Assembly: GCA_030039035.1 (NCBI GenBank)
Contig: JASHQQ010000386.1
Coordinates: 1 to 38,768, forward strand
Origin: Acidobacteriaceae bacterium
GTDB taxonomy: Bacteria > Acidobacteriota > Terriglobia > Terriglobales > Acidobacteriaceae
Direction of reading: 5' to 3'
DNA length: 38,768 bases
Shown: one piece after another, positions 6,892-15,057 of the stretch
Layout: each line of letters starts with the position of its first letter
How positions within the stretch are numbered: the first letter of the stretch is position 1
Notes under the pieces: generated by a model
Databases searched by the model: none
Told to the model about the DNA's origin: nothing
What the model saw: the letters and a program-made list of their open reading frames with translations, nothing else
Made by a program: the position numbers and the translations under genes

Positions 6892-7048
6892 ATGCCGACA
6901 CAAGTCTAGAGCGCGCGGGACAGAAAACCATTATGGCTTTCGATAGAGTCTTTAATGTCTTTGCACAGGAGACATTGGCGAGATGCCCGCAGGTATGGCA
7001 ATGGCGACTGCGGCATTTTCACGGCTGCCGTGGCCTTTCCGGCGCAAT

Positions 7049-7064
7049 TGCAATGGGACTGCCC
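7049..7064 (-). promoter_or_regulatory. Possible sigma-54 promoter before the receiver-activator pair
   Basis: The minus-strand sequence GGGCAGTCCCATTGCA matches TGGCAC-N5-TTGCA at 9 of 11 positions, with GG and GC correctly spaced. It would start transcription near 7038, about 147 bases before the receiver ATG at 6891. If real, the activator would control its own synthesis. A weak hairpin (TGGGAC/GTCCCA) overlaps it, so a chance match cannot be excluded. Confidence 0.38.
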
Positions 7065-7162
7065 GATCGCGGTCCCACCGCATCGACGAATGCGTCGCCG
7101 GGGACTCCGTCGCACCGGCTCCGCTTCTTTTTGCTTCGGACTACACTCACTCCGGAAATGCT

Positions 7163-7789
7163 TCAGTCCGTGGCGGGAAGCTTGAGTTTTTCCGCGATTC
7201 TCCCCAGTTCAGCGGGGGAGTTGACTTGCATCTTGCGCATCACCTGGCTGCGATGGACCTGCGCGGTAACTTCGCTGGTTCCGAGTTTCGATGCGATCTG
7301 CTTGGTAAGCATGCCGGAAACCAGCAGCCCCATCACCTCCCGCTCGCGCGCGGTCAGCGTCTCATAATGCTCCTGCCACTTGCGGATTTCGCGATTCTGT
7401 TGCCGGGTCTCCTTCTCGCGTTCCAGCGCCTGCTGGATCGCATCGAGCAGATCCTGATCCCGGAACGGTTTGGTCAGAAACTCGACCGCTCCGGACTTCA
7501 TGGCCGTGACCGTCATCGGGATGTCCCCATGGCTTGTGATGAAGATGATAGGGATCTGCGTTCCCGCTTCATTCAGTTTGTGCTGGAGTTCCAGGCCGCT
7601 CATTCCCGGAAGGCGTACGTCCAGAACGAGACAACTGGCGACATCCGGAAGCTTGTGCCGAAGAAAATCCTGCGGCGTGGCAAACGCCTCGGAATGCAAA
7701 CCCACGGTCTTCAAAAGACGCTGCGTGGCGGCGCGCATGCGGTCGTCATCGTCGACAATAAACACGATGGCTTTTTCGGGTAAATTCAT
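7163..7789 (-). CDS. FixJ-type response regulator (receiver plus LuxR helix-turn-helix)
   Basis: A 208-residue cytoplasmic transcription factor. The receiver (about 5-125) has the acidic cluster VDDDD (12-16), Asp57 in LVLDVRLPGMSG, and Lys107 in FLTKPF. A helical linker follows, then a LuxR/GerE domain (about 143-205) with TLTAREREVMGLLVSG and TSEVTAQVHRSQVMRKM. The FixJ/NodW branch is suggested by the MKSGAVEFLTKPF segment. Its ATG at 7789 overlaps the TGA of the membrane kinase (ATGA), so the two are translationally coupled and are very likely a kinase-regulator pair. Its target promoters cannot be read from sequence. Candidates include its own operon or the receiver-activator operon 270 bp downstream. 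Confidence 0.93.
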   Translation of the reverse strand: MNLPEKAIVFIVDDDDRMRAATQRLLKTVGLHSEAFATPQDFLRHKLPDVASCLVLDVRLPGMSGLELQHKLNEAGTQIPIIFITSHGDIPMTVTAMKSGAVEFLTKPFRDQDLLDAIQQALEREKETRQQNREIRKWQEHYETLTAREREVMGLLVSGMLTKQIASKLGTSEVTAQVHRSQVMRKMQVNSPAELGRIAEKLKLPATD

Positions 7790-10700
7790 GCGGAGACGCT
7801 CGTTCCGACCGGAAGCGTGAAGTGGAAGGTCGTGCCTCGTCCGTTGTTCGCCGCGGCCCAGATACGCCCGCCATGCGATTCCAGAATGGAGCGTGTGATG
7901 GCCAGTCCCAGGCCGATGCCTTCAGGCTTGGTGGTAAAGAATGCATTGAAAATTTCATCGGCTCTTTCGGCGGGCAGTCCCGTGCCACTGTCGGTTACCG
8001 AGACCAGCAGTTCGCCCTCCCCGGCCACCTGCGACCGGATCCCAAGCTCGCCGCCGTGCTCTTTCATCGCCTCAATTCCGTTCAGCATGAGATTCATCAA
8101 CACCTGCTGAAGCTGCACCCGATCCGCCATCGCGGCGGGCAGACCTTCGGCCAGCTCCGCGCGCATCGTAACCGAATGATGATTCGCCTGGTTTCGCAGC
8201 ATCATCAGCATCTCCGCGATTACTTCGTTTACATCCACGGGCTCCATTTGCGACCGGCCCTTGTGGTAGAGCAACCGGATCCGGTCGATGATGTCGGCTG
8301 CGCGTCTTGCGTCCCTGGTCATCTCCAGAGCCGCTTCCCGCGCGTCCGGCAGATCGGGATCGTTGCGATTGAGCAATCGCAGACAGGCTTCGGCGTTGGC
8401 TACAGCCGCCCCGATGGGCTGTTTGATCTCGTGTGCCAGGGAAGCGGTCAACTGGCTCATCGTGTTGGCGCGGCTGATGTGAGCAAGGTCGGCCTGGAGC
8501 TGCTCGGCGCGTTTGCGGTCTTCGATCTCGATCGACGTCCCATACCACCGGCTGATCCTGCCGTGAGAATCCCGCAGCGGCACGGCGCGAGTCAAAAACC
8601 AGCGATACTGTCCGTCCGCGCGCCGGATACGCGATTCGGCCTCGAAAATCCCGCCCTTCGCCATCGCCGAGCGAAACCTGTCCACGTGCCGCTCCAGGTC
8701 CTCCGGATGAACGACCGCTGCCCATGCCGAGCCGACGGACTTTTCGGCCGGTACGCCTGTGTAGTCCTCATAATGCCGATTGAGGAAATCCACAAAGCCG
8801 TCGGGCGTGGCGGTCCAGGCAAAGGTCGGAATCGTCGCGATCACTTCCCGAAGCTCCTGCTCCCGCTGCCGCAGCTTCCAGGTGCGCAATTGATGGAGCA
8901 TCAACAGGATTCCCAGGAAAGCTGCCGCGCAAAGAATGCGAAACCATACGGTCTGATACCAGGCCGGGGCAATCGAGAAGCTCAGGGATGCGCCCGTCTC
9001 GTTCCACACGCCATCGTTGTTGCAGGCCAGTACTCGAAATCGGTACGATCCAGGTCCCAGGTTGCTGTAGCTCGCCTGCCGCTGAGTGGGAACACTTCGC
9101 CAATCGGCGTCGATCGGTTCCAGCTTGTAGCGAAACCGGACGCGCTCAGGTATCGACAAGCTGAGCGCGGTGTAGTTGATCGCGATGTTGTGAGTGCCCG
9201 CCGGAAGTCGGACGGCGTCACGCGCGGGAAGGAGACGATTCTCGCTGCCGATGGAGAGGATCGAAACCGGCGGCGGAAGAGGATTTCTTGCCAGTCGTGC
9301 CGGATCGATCCACGCCAACCCATTGTCCGTCGCGAACCACAGGCGCCCGTCGCTTGTCTCAACGGAGGTTGAATTCGTAAAGTTCATCTGGGGGGCACCT
9401 GGCAGTCCATCCAGATAATCGAATCGCCGGTAACTGACGCGGTGATCCGGATTTGCCATGAATTGCCGGACCTCCTCCGGAGAAATCCGAACGATCCCCC
9501 TCACCTCGTTCAGCCAGAGGCTTCCATCGGAGGTCTCAACGATGCCCGACACCGCACCGAGCTGCGGGTCGGTGGCGAGCATTACCGGTTGGAATCGTCC
9601 GTTGTCGAAAAACCCGACTCCCAGTTCCCCTCCGACCCAGATATGGTTACCACGCCCGCGGATTACCTTGATCCGGCCGAGGTTCAGCCCCTCCCTGCGC
9701 GACCAGGCAGTGGTGCGCTCTCCATCGAGCCGATAAACCTCGCCCGAGGTGTATCCCAGCCAGAGATCGCCGGACGAATCCTTGTAACTTGCGCTGGGCC
9801 CATAGTGAAATGTGCTCTCCGACGGCGCTCCCGCGGGCCATGAGTGAAGGTCCCAGACTCCCTGGCGGAAATGAACGAACCCTACGTCTCCGAGTTTGAT
9901 CCATAGCCCGCCATCCTGTGTGTCGGGCATCATGTCATACATCCAGTCCGGCACAGCCTCCCTGGGCAGCGGAAAGAATCGGAAACTCGCTCCGCGCTGC
10001 AGCCACATGCCCGAGCGACAGCCCCACCAGACGTCGCCGTTCGCTTCGCGAAGCACGCTGGCTTCCTGGCCAAGAGCCTTTTGCGCAGCGGCCTGGCTTC
10101 CCTGAACGTGAAGCAGGGGCTGCTGGTTGATGGTTCCTACCCACAGGTCGGCGTCGTCTCCGGAAAGCAGCGTGAGCTTCTGGTAGCGTTCCGGAAGCTT
10201 CAGCGGGACGACGTCGTTATGACGCAAACGGATCAGTCCGCCCGAACAGCCGATCCAGATATTTCCTTCCCGATCTTCCAGCAGGTTGTAGGCAAAGCCC
10301 CCGGTAAATCCATCCCTGGCTCCGAACGACTCGACTGCGGCATCGCGAAGACCGTAAGTGCTGGAAGACAATCTCCCCGGGTAGCGAATTCGCAGCAGCC
10401 CAGAGTCCATGCGCGTAATCCACAATGCGCCGTCGCGATCGAACATCAGCTCACGCAATCCTTCAGCAACCAGGGACGGCCGCGCGGAATTTGCGTTTTG
10501 GCCGAACATGGGCACCGGGCCCGCCATCCCGCTGCCGTCGTCCGCGAACCAGATTCTGCCGTCGGGTGCTTGCGAAAGTGAGGTCACACCGGTGCCGATC
10601 GATCCTCCGGGCTCGAACCTTGTCGAGCCCCGCCTGAGAAAGACCACTCGCCTGACGGTTGCTACCCAGAGAGTACCGGCACGATCGACAAGAAGGTATC

Positions 10701-11310
10701 GGATCATCTCCGGGGTAAAGTTCCAATCGCGGCCGACAGAGGCCCACCGGCCTGCGCTGCGGCGGACCAATCCCGTTTCGGTGCCCGCCCAGATCGTCCC
10801 ATCCAGGTCGCGCGCGAAGCAGTGAATCGGGGATGGGGGCTGCTCTTCCGGCCGGGTGAAAACCGTCAAGGCGCCGTCTTTGATATACCCAGTGCCGGTG
10901 GGGTCAAACGCGACCCATAGCCCGCCGTCCGGCGTAGCCATCAGGGAATACACGCTGTGCGAGGGGAGTTCAACTCCGGGCTGCGGCTTGAATTCCTCGA
11001 ATCTGACGCCGTCAAAACGGAACAGGCCGCCGGCCGAGCCGATCCACAGGAACCCATCCGCGGTTTGCGCGAGAGCGCTGATCTGGCTCGGAGCGCCATC
11101 CTTTTCGCTCCAGAATGTGTAGTGCATCTGATCTATGCTTCGGTCGCGATCGAGAGAAAACGCAGACAAGCTGAAGGCGAGCAGGAAGACCGGGGCGAGA
11201 ATGCCAATGCATCGCAATCCGCGCGGTTCGTTTCCGATTCTCATTCGCTCAGTCATCGGGAGCGCCTGACCCGCTGCATCGCAGCGTCCATGGGCGAAGG
11301 GTTCGTTCAT
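7786..11310 (-). CDS. Membrane histidine kinase with two-propeller Reg_prop sensor, Y_Y_Y, PAS
   Basis: About 1174 residues. The order is: signal/anchor segment (IGILAPVFLLAFSLSAF), many two-component-propeller repeats (about 70-670; recurring DG-x-LWIG), a Y_Y_Y domain (about 713-780), one membrane helix (787-807), a PAS domain with PAC tail (820-933), a HisKA dimerisation domain with phospho-acceptor His960 in ASLAHEIKQP, and an HATPase with LMLNGIEA, DSGTGLP and GIGLGLAI. The propeller and Y_Y_Y part should lie outside the inner membrane and sense a ligand, by analogy with Bacteroidetes hybrid systems that sense glycans. Here there is no receiver fused on; the FixJ regulator is separate and overlaps by ATGA. 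I chose the ATG at 11310, 16 bp after the preceding kinase. An ATG at 11244 would give a more classical signal peptide. Confidence 0.9.
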   Translation of the reverse strand: MNEPFAHGRCDAAGQALPMTERMRIGNEPRGLRCIGILAPVFLLAFSLSAFSLDRDRSIDQMHYTFWSEKDGAPSQISALAQTADGFLWIGSAGGLFRFDGVRFEEFKPQPGVELPSHSVYSLMATPDGGLWVAFDPTGTGYIKDGALTVFTRPEEQPPSPIHCFARDLDGTIWAGTETGLVRRSAGRWASVGRDWNFTPEMIRYLLVDRAGTLWVATVRRVVFLRRGSTRFEPGGSIGTGVTSLSQAPDGRIWFADDGSGMAGPVPMFGQNANSARPSLVAEGLRELMFDRDGALWITRMDSGLLRIRYPGRLSSSTYGLRDAAVESFGARDGFTGGFAYNLLEDREGNIWIGCSGGLIRLRHNDVVPLKLPERYQKLTLLSGDDADLWVGTINQQPLLHVQGSQAAAQKALGQEASVLREANGDVWWGCRSGMWLQRGASFRFFPLPREAVPDWMYDMMPDTQDGGLWIKLGDVGFVHFRQGVWDLHSWPAGAPSESTFHYGPSASYKDSSGDLWLGYTSGEVYRLDGERTTAWSRREGLNLGRIKVIRGRGNHIWVGGELGVGFFDNGRFQPVMLATDPQLGAVSGIVETSDGSLWLNEVRGIVRISPEEVRQFMANPDHRVSYRRFDYLDGLPGAPQMNFTNSTSVETSDGRLWFATDNGLAWIDPARLARNPLPPPVSILSIGSENRLLPARDAVRLPAGTHNIAINYTALSLSIPERVRFRYKLEPIDADWRSVPTQRQASYSNLGPGSYRFRVLACNNDGVWNETGASLSFSIAPAWYQTVWFRILCAAAFLGILLMLHQLRTWKLRQREQELREVIATIPTFAWTATPDGFVDFLNRHYEDYTGVPAEKSVGSAWAAVVHPEDLERHVDRFRSAMAKGGIFEAESRIRRADGQYRWFLTRAVPLRDSHGRISRWYGTSIEIEDRKRAEQLQADLAHISRANTMSQLTASLAHEIKQPIGAAVANAEACLRLLNRNDPDLPDAREAALEMTRDARRAADIIDRIRLLYHKGRSQMEPVDVNEVIAEMLMMLRNQANHHSVTMRAELAEGLPAAMADRVQLQQVLMNLMLNGIEAMKEHGGELGIRSQVAGEGELLVSVTDSGTGLPAERADEIFNAFFTTKPEGIGLGLAITRSILESHGGRIWAAANNGRGTTFHFTLPVGTSVSA

Positions 11311-11326
11311 CTTCCGGCTTCCCCGA

Positions 11327-13429
11327 TCATGCAGCGACGGTCCTTCGACCGGGGAGGGTAAAGCAAAACGTCGCCCCCCGTTCCGCGTTCGCGGAGGCCC
11401 AGATGCGGCCGCCATGGGACTCGATCACGGAGCGGGTGATTGCCAGTCCCAGGCCCGTGCCCTGGGGCTTCGTGGTGAAGAACGCCTCGAAAATCCTCTC
11501 CATCGGTTCGGCGGGCAGCCCCACGCCGTCATCGATGACCGAAATCAGCACCTGATCGTCCTCGGCCAACCTCGAGGTGATTCGCAACTGACCGGCCGTG
11601 TTGCGGATCGCCTCAATGCCGTTCAGCATGAGATTCATCAATGCCTGTTGCAACTGGACGCGATCCGCCATCGCCAGGAGCAGACCGTCGGCCAGATCCG
11701 TGTGGATGGCGATCGAATGCCGGTCCGCCTCATTTTGCAGGACGACAACCATCTCCCGGATGATCTCGTTCAGGTCGACCATGGCGAGTTGTGAAGAGCC
11801 CTTCTGATACAGCGTGCGTACACGATCAATGATGTCTGCCGCGCGCCTCGCGTCCCTGACCATCTCCAGCGCGGCCTCGCGCGCCTCCCCGAAATCGGGC
11901 CGGGTGCGGTCGAGCAATCGCAGGCAGGCTTCCGCGTTGGTCATCGCCGCGCCGATCGGCTGCTTGATCTCGTGCGCCAGCGAGGCAGTCAACTCACCCA
12001 TCGTGCTCACGCGGTTGATGTGCACAAGCTCCGCCTCCAGTTGGCGGAGCCGGTCGCGTGCCTCTTCGGCGCGCCGGCGCGCGGTAATATCGACCATGGT
12101 GCCAACCACCTGGACAAGCTCGCCGTCGGGACCCAGAACCGGATGGCCGATGCCCTGAATGTTCCTGAGGGTTCCGTCGGGTTGCACGATCCTGAATTCA
12201 ACGTCGCAATTCACTTTCTCGAGAAACGTCTTTTCGCTCGCCAGCCGCAGCCTGTCCCGATCCTCCGGGTGTACCCGCTGCATCCATTGCTCCCACATTG
12301 GCGGGCCCTGCCGGGGATCGAAACCGAAGAGCCGGAACATTTCCTCGGACCAGTAAATGGTCCGGCGGCTGGTTCCATCGATCGCACAACTGCCTGTCCG
12401 GGTCAGCCTCTGCGCTTCGGCGAGATAAGCCTCGCTGTGCCTCAACGCCTGCTCGGCCCGCTTGAGCGCCTCGATATCCGTGTTGGTTCCGTACCATTTG
12501 ACAATCCCTCCCCTGTCGTCGAGGGAGGGAGTCACGCGAAACAGAAACCAGCGATACTCTCCATCGAACCGGCGCAGCCGTGCTTCGGATTCCCCCGGCT
12601 CTCCGGTAGCCAATGTCCGTCGCCAGTATTCCAGGAGTGACTGGAGATCCTCCGGATGCAGTGCGTTCGTCCAGCCCATCCCTTTCGCCTGATCCGCCGT
12701 GAGCCCCGCGTACTCCAGCCAGCGCCGGTTGAAGAATTCAGCGGACCCGTCTGCCGCTGCCGACCACGCCATCGACGGGATCCGTTCGATGACGTCGCGC
12801 AGCTCCCGCTCGCTGCGCTGCAGGAGATCGTTTTGACGCTGGAGTTCCGCCCGGGCTGCCTCCACCAGACGCAGGTTGAAATTGTCATCGATCGCGAAAG
12901 CAACAATCCGGCCGATGAGCCGCAGGAAACTGACGTCGTCATCCCTGTAAACCGTTCCAGGGGATCCGGACATACCCAATGCGCCCAGGCGGCGATGCGG
13001 CGTGGTGAGTGGGACAAAGACCAACGGGCCGACGCCGAGTCCCTGGGCAGCGATTCCTTCCCTCAGGCGTGCCGGTACTCTCGGATCGGTGCTCCAGTCC
13101 TGAATGTGGAATGGCTCCTGGGTTGCATAGGCCTGCCAGGATGGACGCTGCTGGACGGGTACGTCGGCATATCCGGGAATCAGTCTCTTCTCCCGGCCCA
13201 CGACGGCCCATTCGATCTCGGTGGATCTCTCCTTGTAGACGACGATGTAAAACTGCAAGAACCCGAGGAATTCATGCAGTTGTTCGGAGAGGATCCTGGT
13301 CAGGTCCTCGGGATCCCGACACTGCGAAAGCGCTTCGCTGAGGCGAAGCACCGCTTCGTAGCGCCTCCCGGTGCTCTCTGGCGGAACGCAATCCTTTCCA
13401 CTGATCTCGCGTTTGGGGGGGAATCCCAT
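11327..13429 (-). CDS. Soluble histidine kinase, GAF-PAS-PAS-HisKA-HATPase
   Basis: The 700-residue protein has no signal or membrane helix. A GAF domain (about 25-188) is followed by PAS domain 1 (208-325, ending WYGTNTDIEALKRAE), PAS domain 2 (333-455, ending VGTMVDITARRRAEE), HisKA with His486 in ASLAHEIKQP, and HATPase with LMLNGIEA (600-607), DDGVG (633-637) and GTGLGL (657-662). From the His box to the end it is closely similar to the membrane kinase encoded just downstream, so one transmitter arose by duplication. The ATG at 13429 lacks a clear Shine-Dalgarno sequence. It is the first gene of the minus-strand regulatory run and probably senses a cytoplasmic signal, with the paralogue sensing outside. 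Both may feed the same FixJ regulator. Confidence 0.92.
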   Translation of the reverse strand: MGFPPKREISGKDCVPPESTGRRYEAVLRLSEALSQCRDPEDLTRILSEQLHEFLGFLQFYIVVYKERSTEIEWAVVGREKRLIPGYADVPVQQRPSWQAYATQEPFHIQDWSTDPRVPARLREGIAAQGLGVGPLVFVPLTTPHRRLGALGMSGSPGTVYRDDDVSFLRLIGRIVAFAIDDNFNLRLVEAARAELQRQNDLLQRSERELRDVIERIPSMAWSAAADGSAEFFNRRWLEYAGLTADQAKGMGWTNALHPEDLQSLLEYWRRTLATGEPGESEARLRRFDGEYRWFLFRVTPSLDDRGGIVKWYGTNTDIEALKRAEQALRHSEAYLAEAQRLTRTGSCAIDGTSRRTIYWSEEMFRLFGFDPRQGPPMWEQWMQRVHPEDRDRLRLASEKTFLEKVNCDVEFRIVQPDGTLRNIQGIGHPVLGPDGELVQVVGTMVDITARRRAEEARDRLRQLEAELVHINRVSTMGELTASLAHEIKQPIGAAMTNAEACLRLLDRTRPDFGEAREAALEMVRDARRAADIIDRVRTLYQKGSSQLAMVDLNEIIREMVVVLQNEADRHSIAIHTDLADGLLLAMADRVQLQQALMNLMLNGIEAIRNTAGQLRITSRLAEDDQVLISVIDDGVGLPAEPMERIFEAFFTTKPQGTGLGLAITRSVIESHGGRIWASANAERGATFCFTLPGRRTVAA

Positions 13430-13885
13430 GAACCGATCTGCCGCGTCCGCAGTCAGATTGCGAGTGCCGGCTGCTCAAACCCTGCCTCTTTGCGGACCAC
13501 CAACAGTTTATCGAATCCCGCGGAGGCGCTGTGCCGGGGCAAGGGAGCCGGCGCCGGCGATGCACGAAAAGCGGGCGCTTCCGCATCCGCCCTGGGGTGC
13601 GGGGAATCTGAAAGATGGGAACGGAAGCTCACCCCTCGAGGGTGATGTGAATTGTCAACTGGCGCGGCAAGTGTCTGCATTTTGACACGAACCCTTTCCG
13701 CCACGTCATCGAAGACCGTTGTCAAGTTGCTGAATCCGGAGTTTCATCCGTTTCTGCGCGACGCCAGTACAGCGGCAATCTGCGTGCATCGATCAGGCTG
13801 AATGGAATCGATGTGGAGCGGGCGTGGAGAGAGATTGAACCGCAGCGCGCAGAACATGCCTCCACGTCCGCTCTCGAGGTGTCTC
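13430..13885. other. Divergent intergenic region
   Basis: These 456 bases separate the kinase operon (minus) from a small plus-strand gene. A TTG-initiated 90-codon minus frame at 13453-13725 has low-complexity Pro/Ala/Ser composition and no ribosome binding site, so it is not called. Three TTGACA-type boxes (13653-13658 and 13720-13725 on minus, 13682-13687 on plus) lack matching -10 hexamers at normal spacing. The kinase operon promoter should be here but cannot be pinned down. Confidence 0.4.
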
Positions 13886-14140
13886 ATGGCGCAACCGAAT
13901 CTCTCCTTCATCGGCAAGGTCAATATGGTATCGGGAGCAAGCGCCTGGGAGACGTTTCTTCTCGGCGCGGGAGTTCCTGAAAGCCACTGTGCCCGGCTTC
14001 TCAGGGGCAGCTCGCGCAAGGGTCGCGCCATCCGGTCATGGGTCCGGGAGAATTACGCAAGAAAGTATGTGCCGGAAGAGATCCTCGAGACGCTTGGGCT
14101 GCGAAGGCAACTCAGGCTACGGTGGCAGGCCGACGAATGA
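13886..14140 (+). CDS. Small basic protein of unknown function (84 aa)
   Basis: The frame is open from 13802, but the ATG at 13886, five bases after AGGTG, is the better start (MAQPNLSFIGKVNMVSGASA). The product is rich in Arg with a regular charged pattern. It includes LLRGSSRKGRAIRSWVRENY, then ARKYVPEEILETLGLRRQL, which reads like two amphipathic helices and could bind nucleic acid or another protein. I do not recognise a family. It lies alone between the divergent kinase operon and the winged-helix gene that converges on it. It is likely real by its coherent composition and start site, but a spurious frame in GC-rich DNA is possible. Confidence 0.45.
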   Translation: MAQPNLSFIGKVNMVSGASAWETFLLGAGVPESHCARLLRGSSRKGRAIRSWVRENYARKYVPEEILETLGLRRQLRLRWQADE

Positions 14141-14278
14141 CAGGCTTGCATGCCATTCCTTCGCGCAAATTCCGCCGGCATTCGGCGCCGTGGGGCGGCA
14201 TTTGACCCTGCCGGAGATGCCGCTTGCAACCCGTCGCGGCAGACCGGCGCATGCGGTGCGGCGCGGTGAGCCGACCGC

Positions 14279-14761
14279 TTATCGCAGAAGCAACAGGGCG
14301 CTCAGGATGAGACAGACAACGGCGAGTCCGGCGGCAAGCCACGGCCAGAACGTTCCCCGCGGACTCAATGGAACTGCCGTCGGTTCCATCACCGCTCCGG
14401 TTACGGCCTGTGGGTCGATGATCGTTACCGGCGCAATAAAACGGTAGCCGCGCCTGGCGAGAGTCTCGACAAACTGCGGATTCTCCGCGGAGTCGCCCAG
14501 CGCATCGCGAAGCTTGTTTACGGCGATGCTGAGGCTGTGATCGAAGTCCACGGTGGTGTCGGCGCCCCAGAGCTCCGAGTGCAGGGTTTCGCGCGCTACC
14601 AATTCTCCCGGATGCTCGACCAGCACGGCCAGAAGCCGAAAGGGCTGCCTTTGCAGCCGAATCCGGATGCCGCAGCGGCGCAGCTCTCCCGTGCCCAGGT
14701 CGGCTTCAAACGTCCCGAACTGAATCCGCCTCACACGGTGCTTCACTGCCGCCAATGCCAT
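14279..14761 (-). CDS. Membrane-anchored winged-helix regulator (CadC/ToxR-like, short)
   Basis: A 160-residue protein with an OmpR/PhoB-type winged-helix DNA-binding domain at about 12-112 (RIRLQRQPFRLLAVLVEHPG, the ELVARETLHSELW helix, and the wing end FVETLARRGYRFIAPV). A Pro-containing linker and a single membrane helix at 138-159 follow, and the stop comes one residue later. Acidobacterial proteins of this type usually continue with a large periplasmic TolB- or TPR-like sensor. Here nothing follows, so it is either truncated or a natural minimal form. It is transcribed away from the TonB receptor/GH13 locus and is its most likely local regulator (inference). The ATG at 14761 has AGGA only three bases upstream. 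Confidence 0.8.
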   Translation of the reverse strand: MALAAVKHRVRRIQFGTFEADLGTGELRRCGIRIRLQRQPFRLLAVLVEHPGELVARETLHSELWGADTTVDFDHSLSIAVNKLRDALGDSAENPQFVETLARRGYRFIAPVTIIDPQAVTGAVMEPTAVPLSPRGTFWPWLAAGLAVVCLILSALLLLR

Positions 14762-14845
14762 GCGTCCTGAAGATCTCCGCGCGGAATCCTGAATCGCATT
14801 TCTCCGCCATGTGGCGGGATCCCGGCACTCTCATGGCTACGTCTC

Positions 14846-14931
14846 CCGGAGAAATCACTGCACAAGCAACGCCGCGCGCTTCAGTTATCCGGAGAGATCG
14901 AATTGATGCCGAATAGGGGAACCGGAGATAT
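14846..14931. repeat. Three direct CCGGAGA repeats in a divergent promoter region
   Basis: CCGGAGAAATC (14846-14856), CCGGAGAGATC (14889-14899) and CCGGAGATAT (14922-14931) lie in the same direction, 43 and 33 bp apart, between the winged-helix gene and the TonB receptor. OmpR-type winged-helix proteins commonly bind direct repeats, so these may be binding sites. This is inference from position and form only. Confidence 0.35.
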
Positions 14932-14970
14932 ACCGCCCGTAATCATAGATTCGTTTTCGCGGCTGTGGTT

Positions 14971-14995
14971 GCAGGGAACTGCGTTGAGTCCCTGC
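14971..14995 (+). other. Hairpin in the TonB receptor leader
   Basis: GCAGGGA (14971-14977) pairs with TCCCTGC (14989-14995) around an 11-base loop, about 60 bp before the receptor start. No T-run follows. It might affect mRNA stability or translation; nothing more can be said. Confidence 0.3.
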
Positions 14996-15057
14996 CTCAC
15001 CTCCTTGCGGTCAACGCATGGCAACTCACAATTCCCGGTGATTTTATGGAGGACGCT

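Noticed and set aside
7054..7077. TGGGAC/GTCCCA hairpin after the FixJ gene as a terminator
   Set aside because: Only six bp with a 12-base loop and no T-run; too weak to call.
13453..13725. 90-codon minus-strand frame before the soluble kinase
   Set aside because: TTG start without a binding site and a low-complexity Ala/Pro/Ser/Arg sequence; no family.
13653..13725. Three TTGACA-type boxes as kinase-operon promoters
   Set aside because: None has a matching -10 hexamer at 16-18 bp, so no promoter is called.
14823..14838. Weak sigma-54-like site before the TonB receptor (CGGCACTCTCATGGCT)
   Set aside because: Only 8 of 11 positions match, and no activator gene is linked to this locus.
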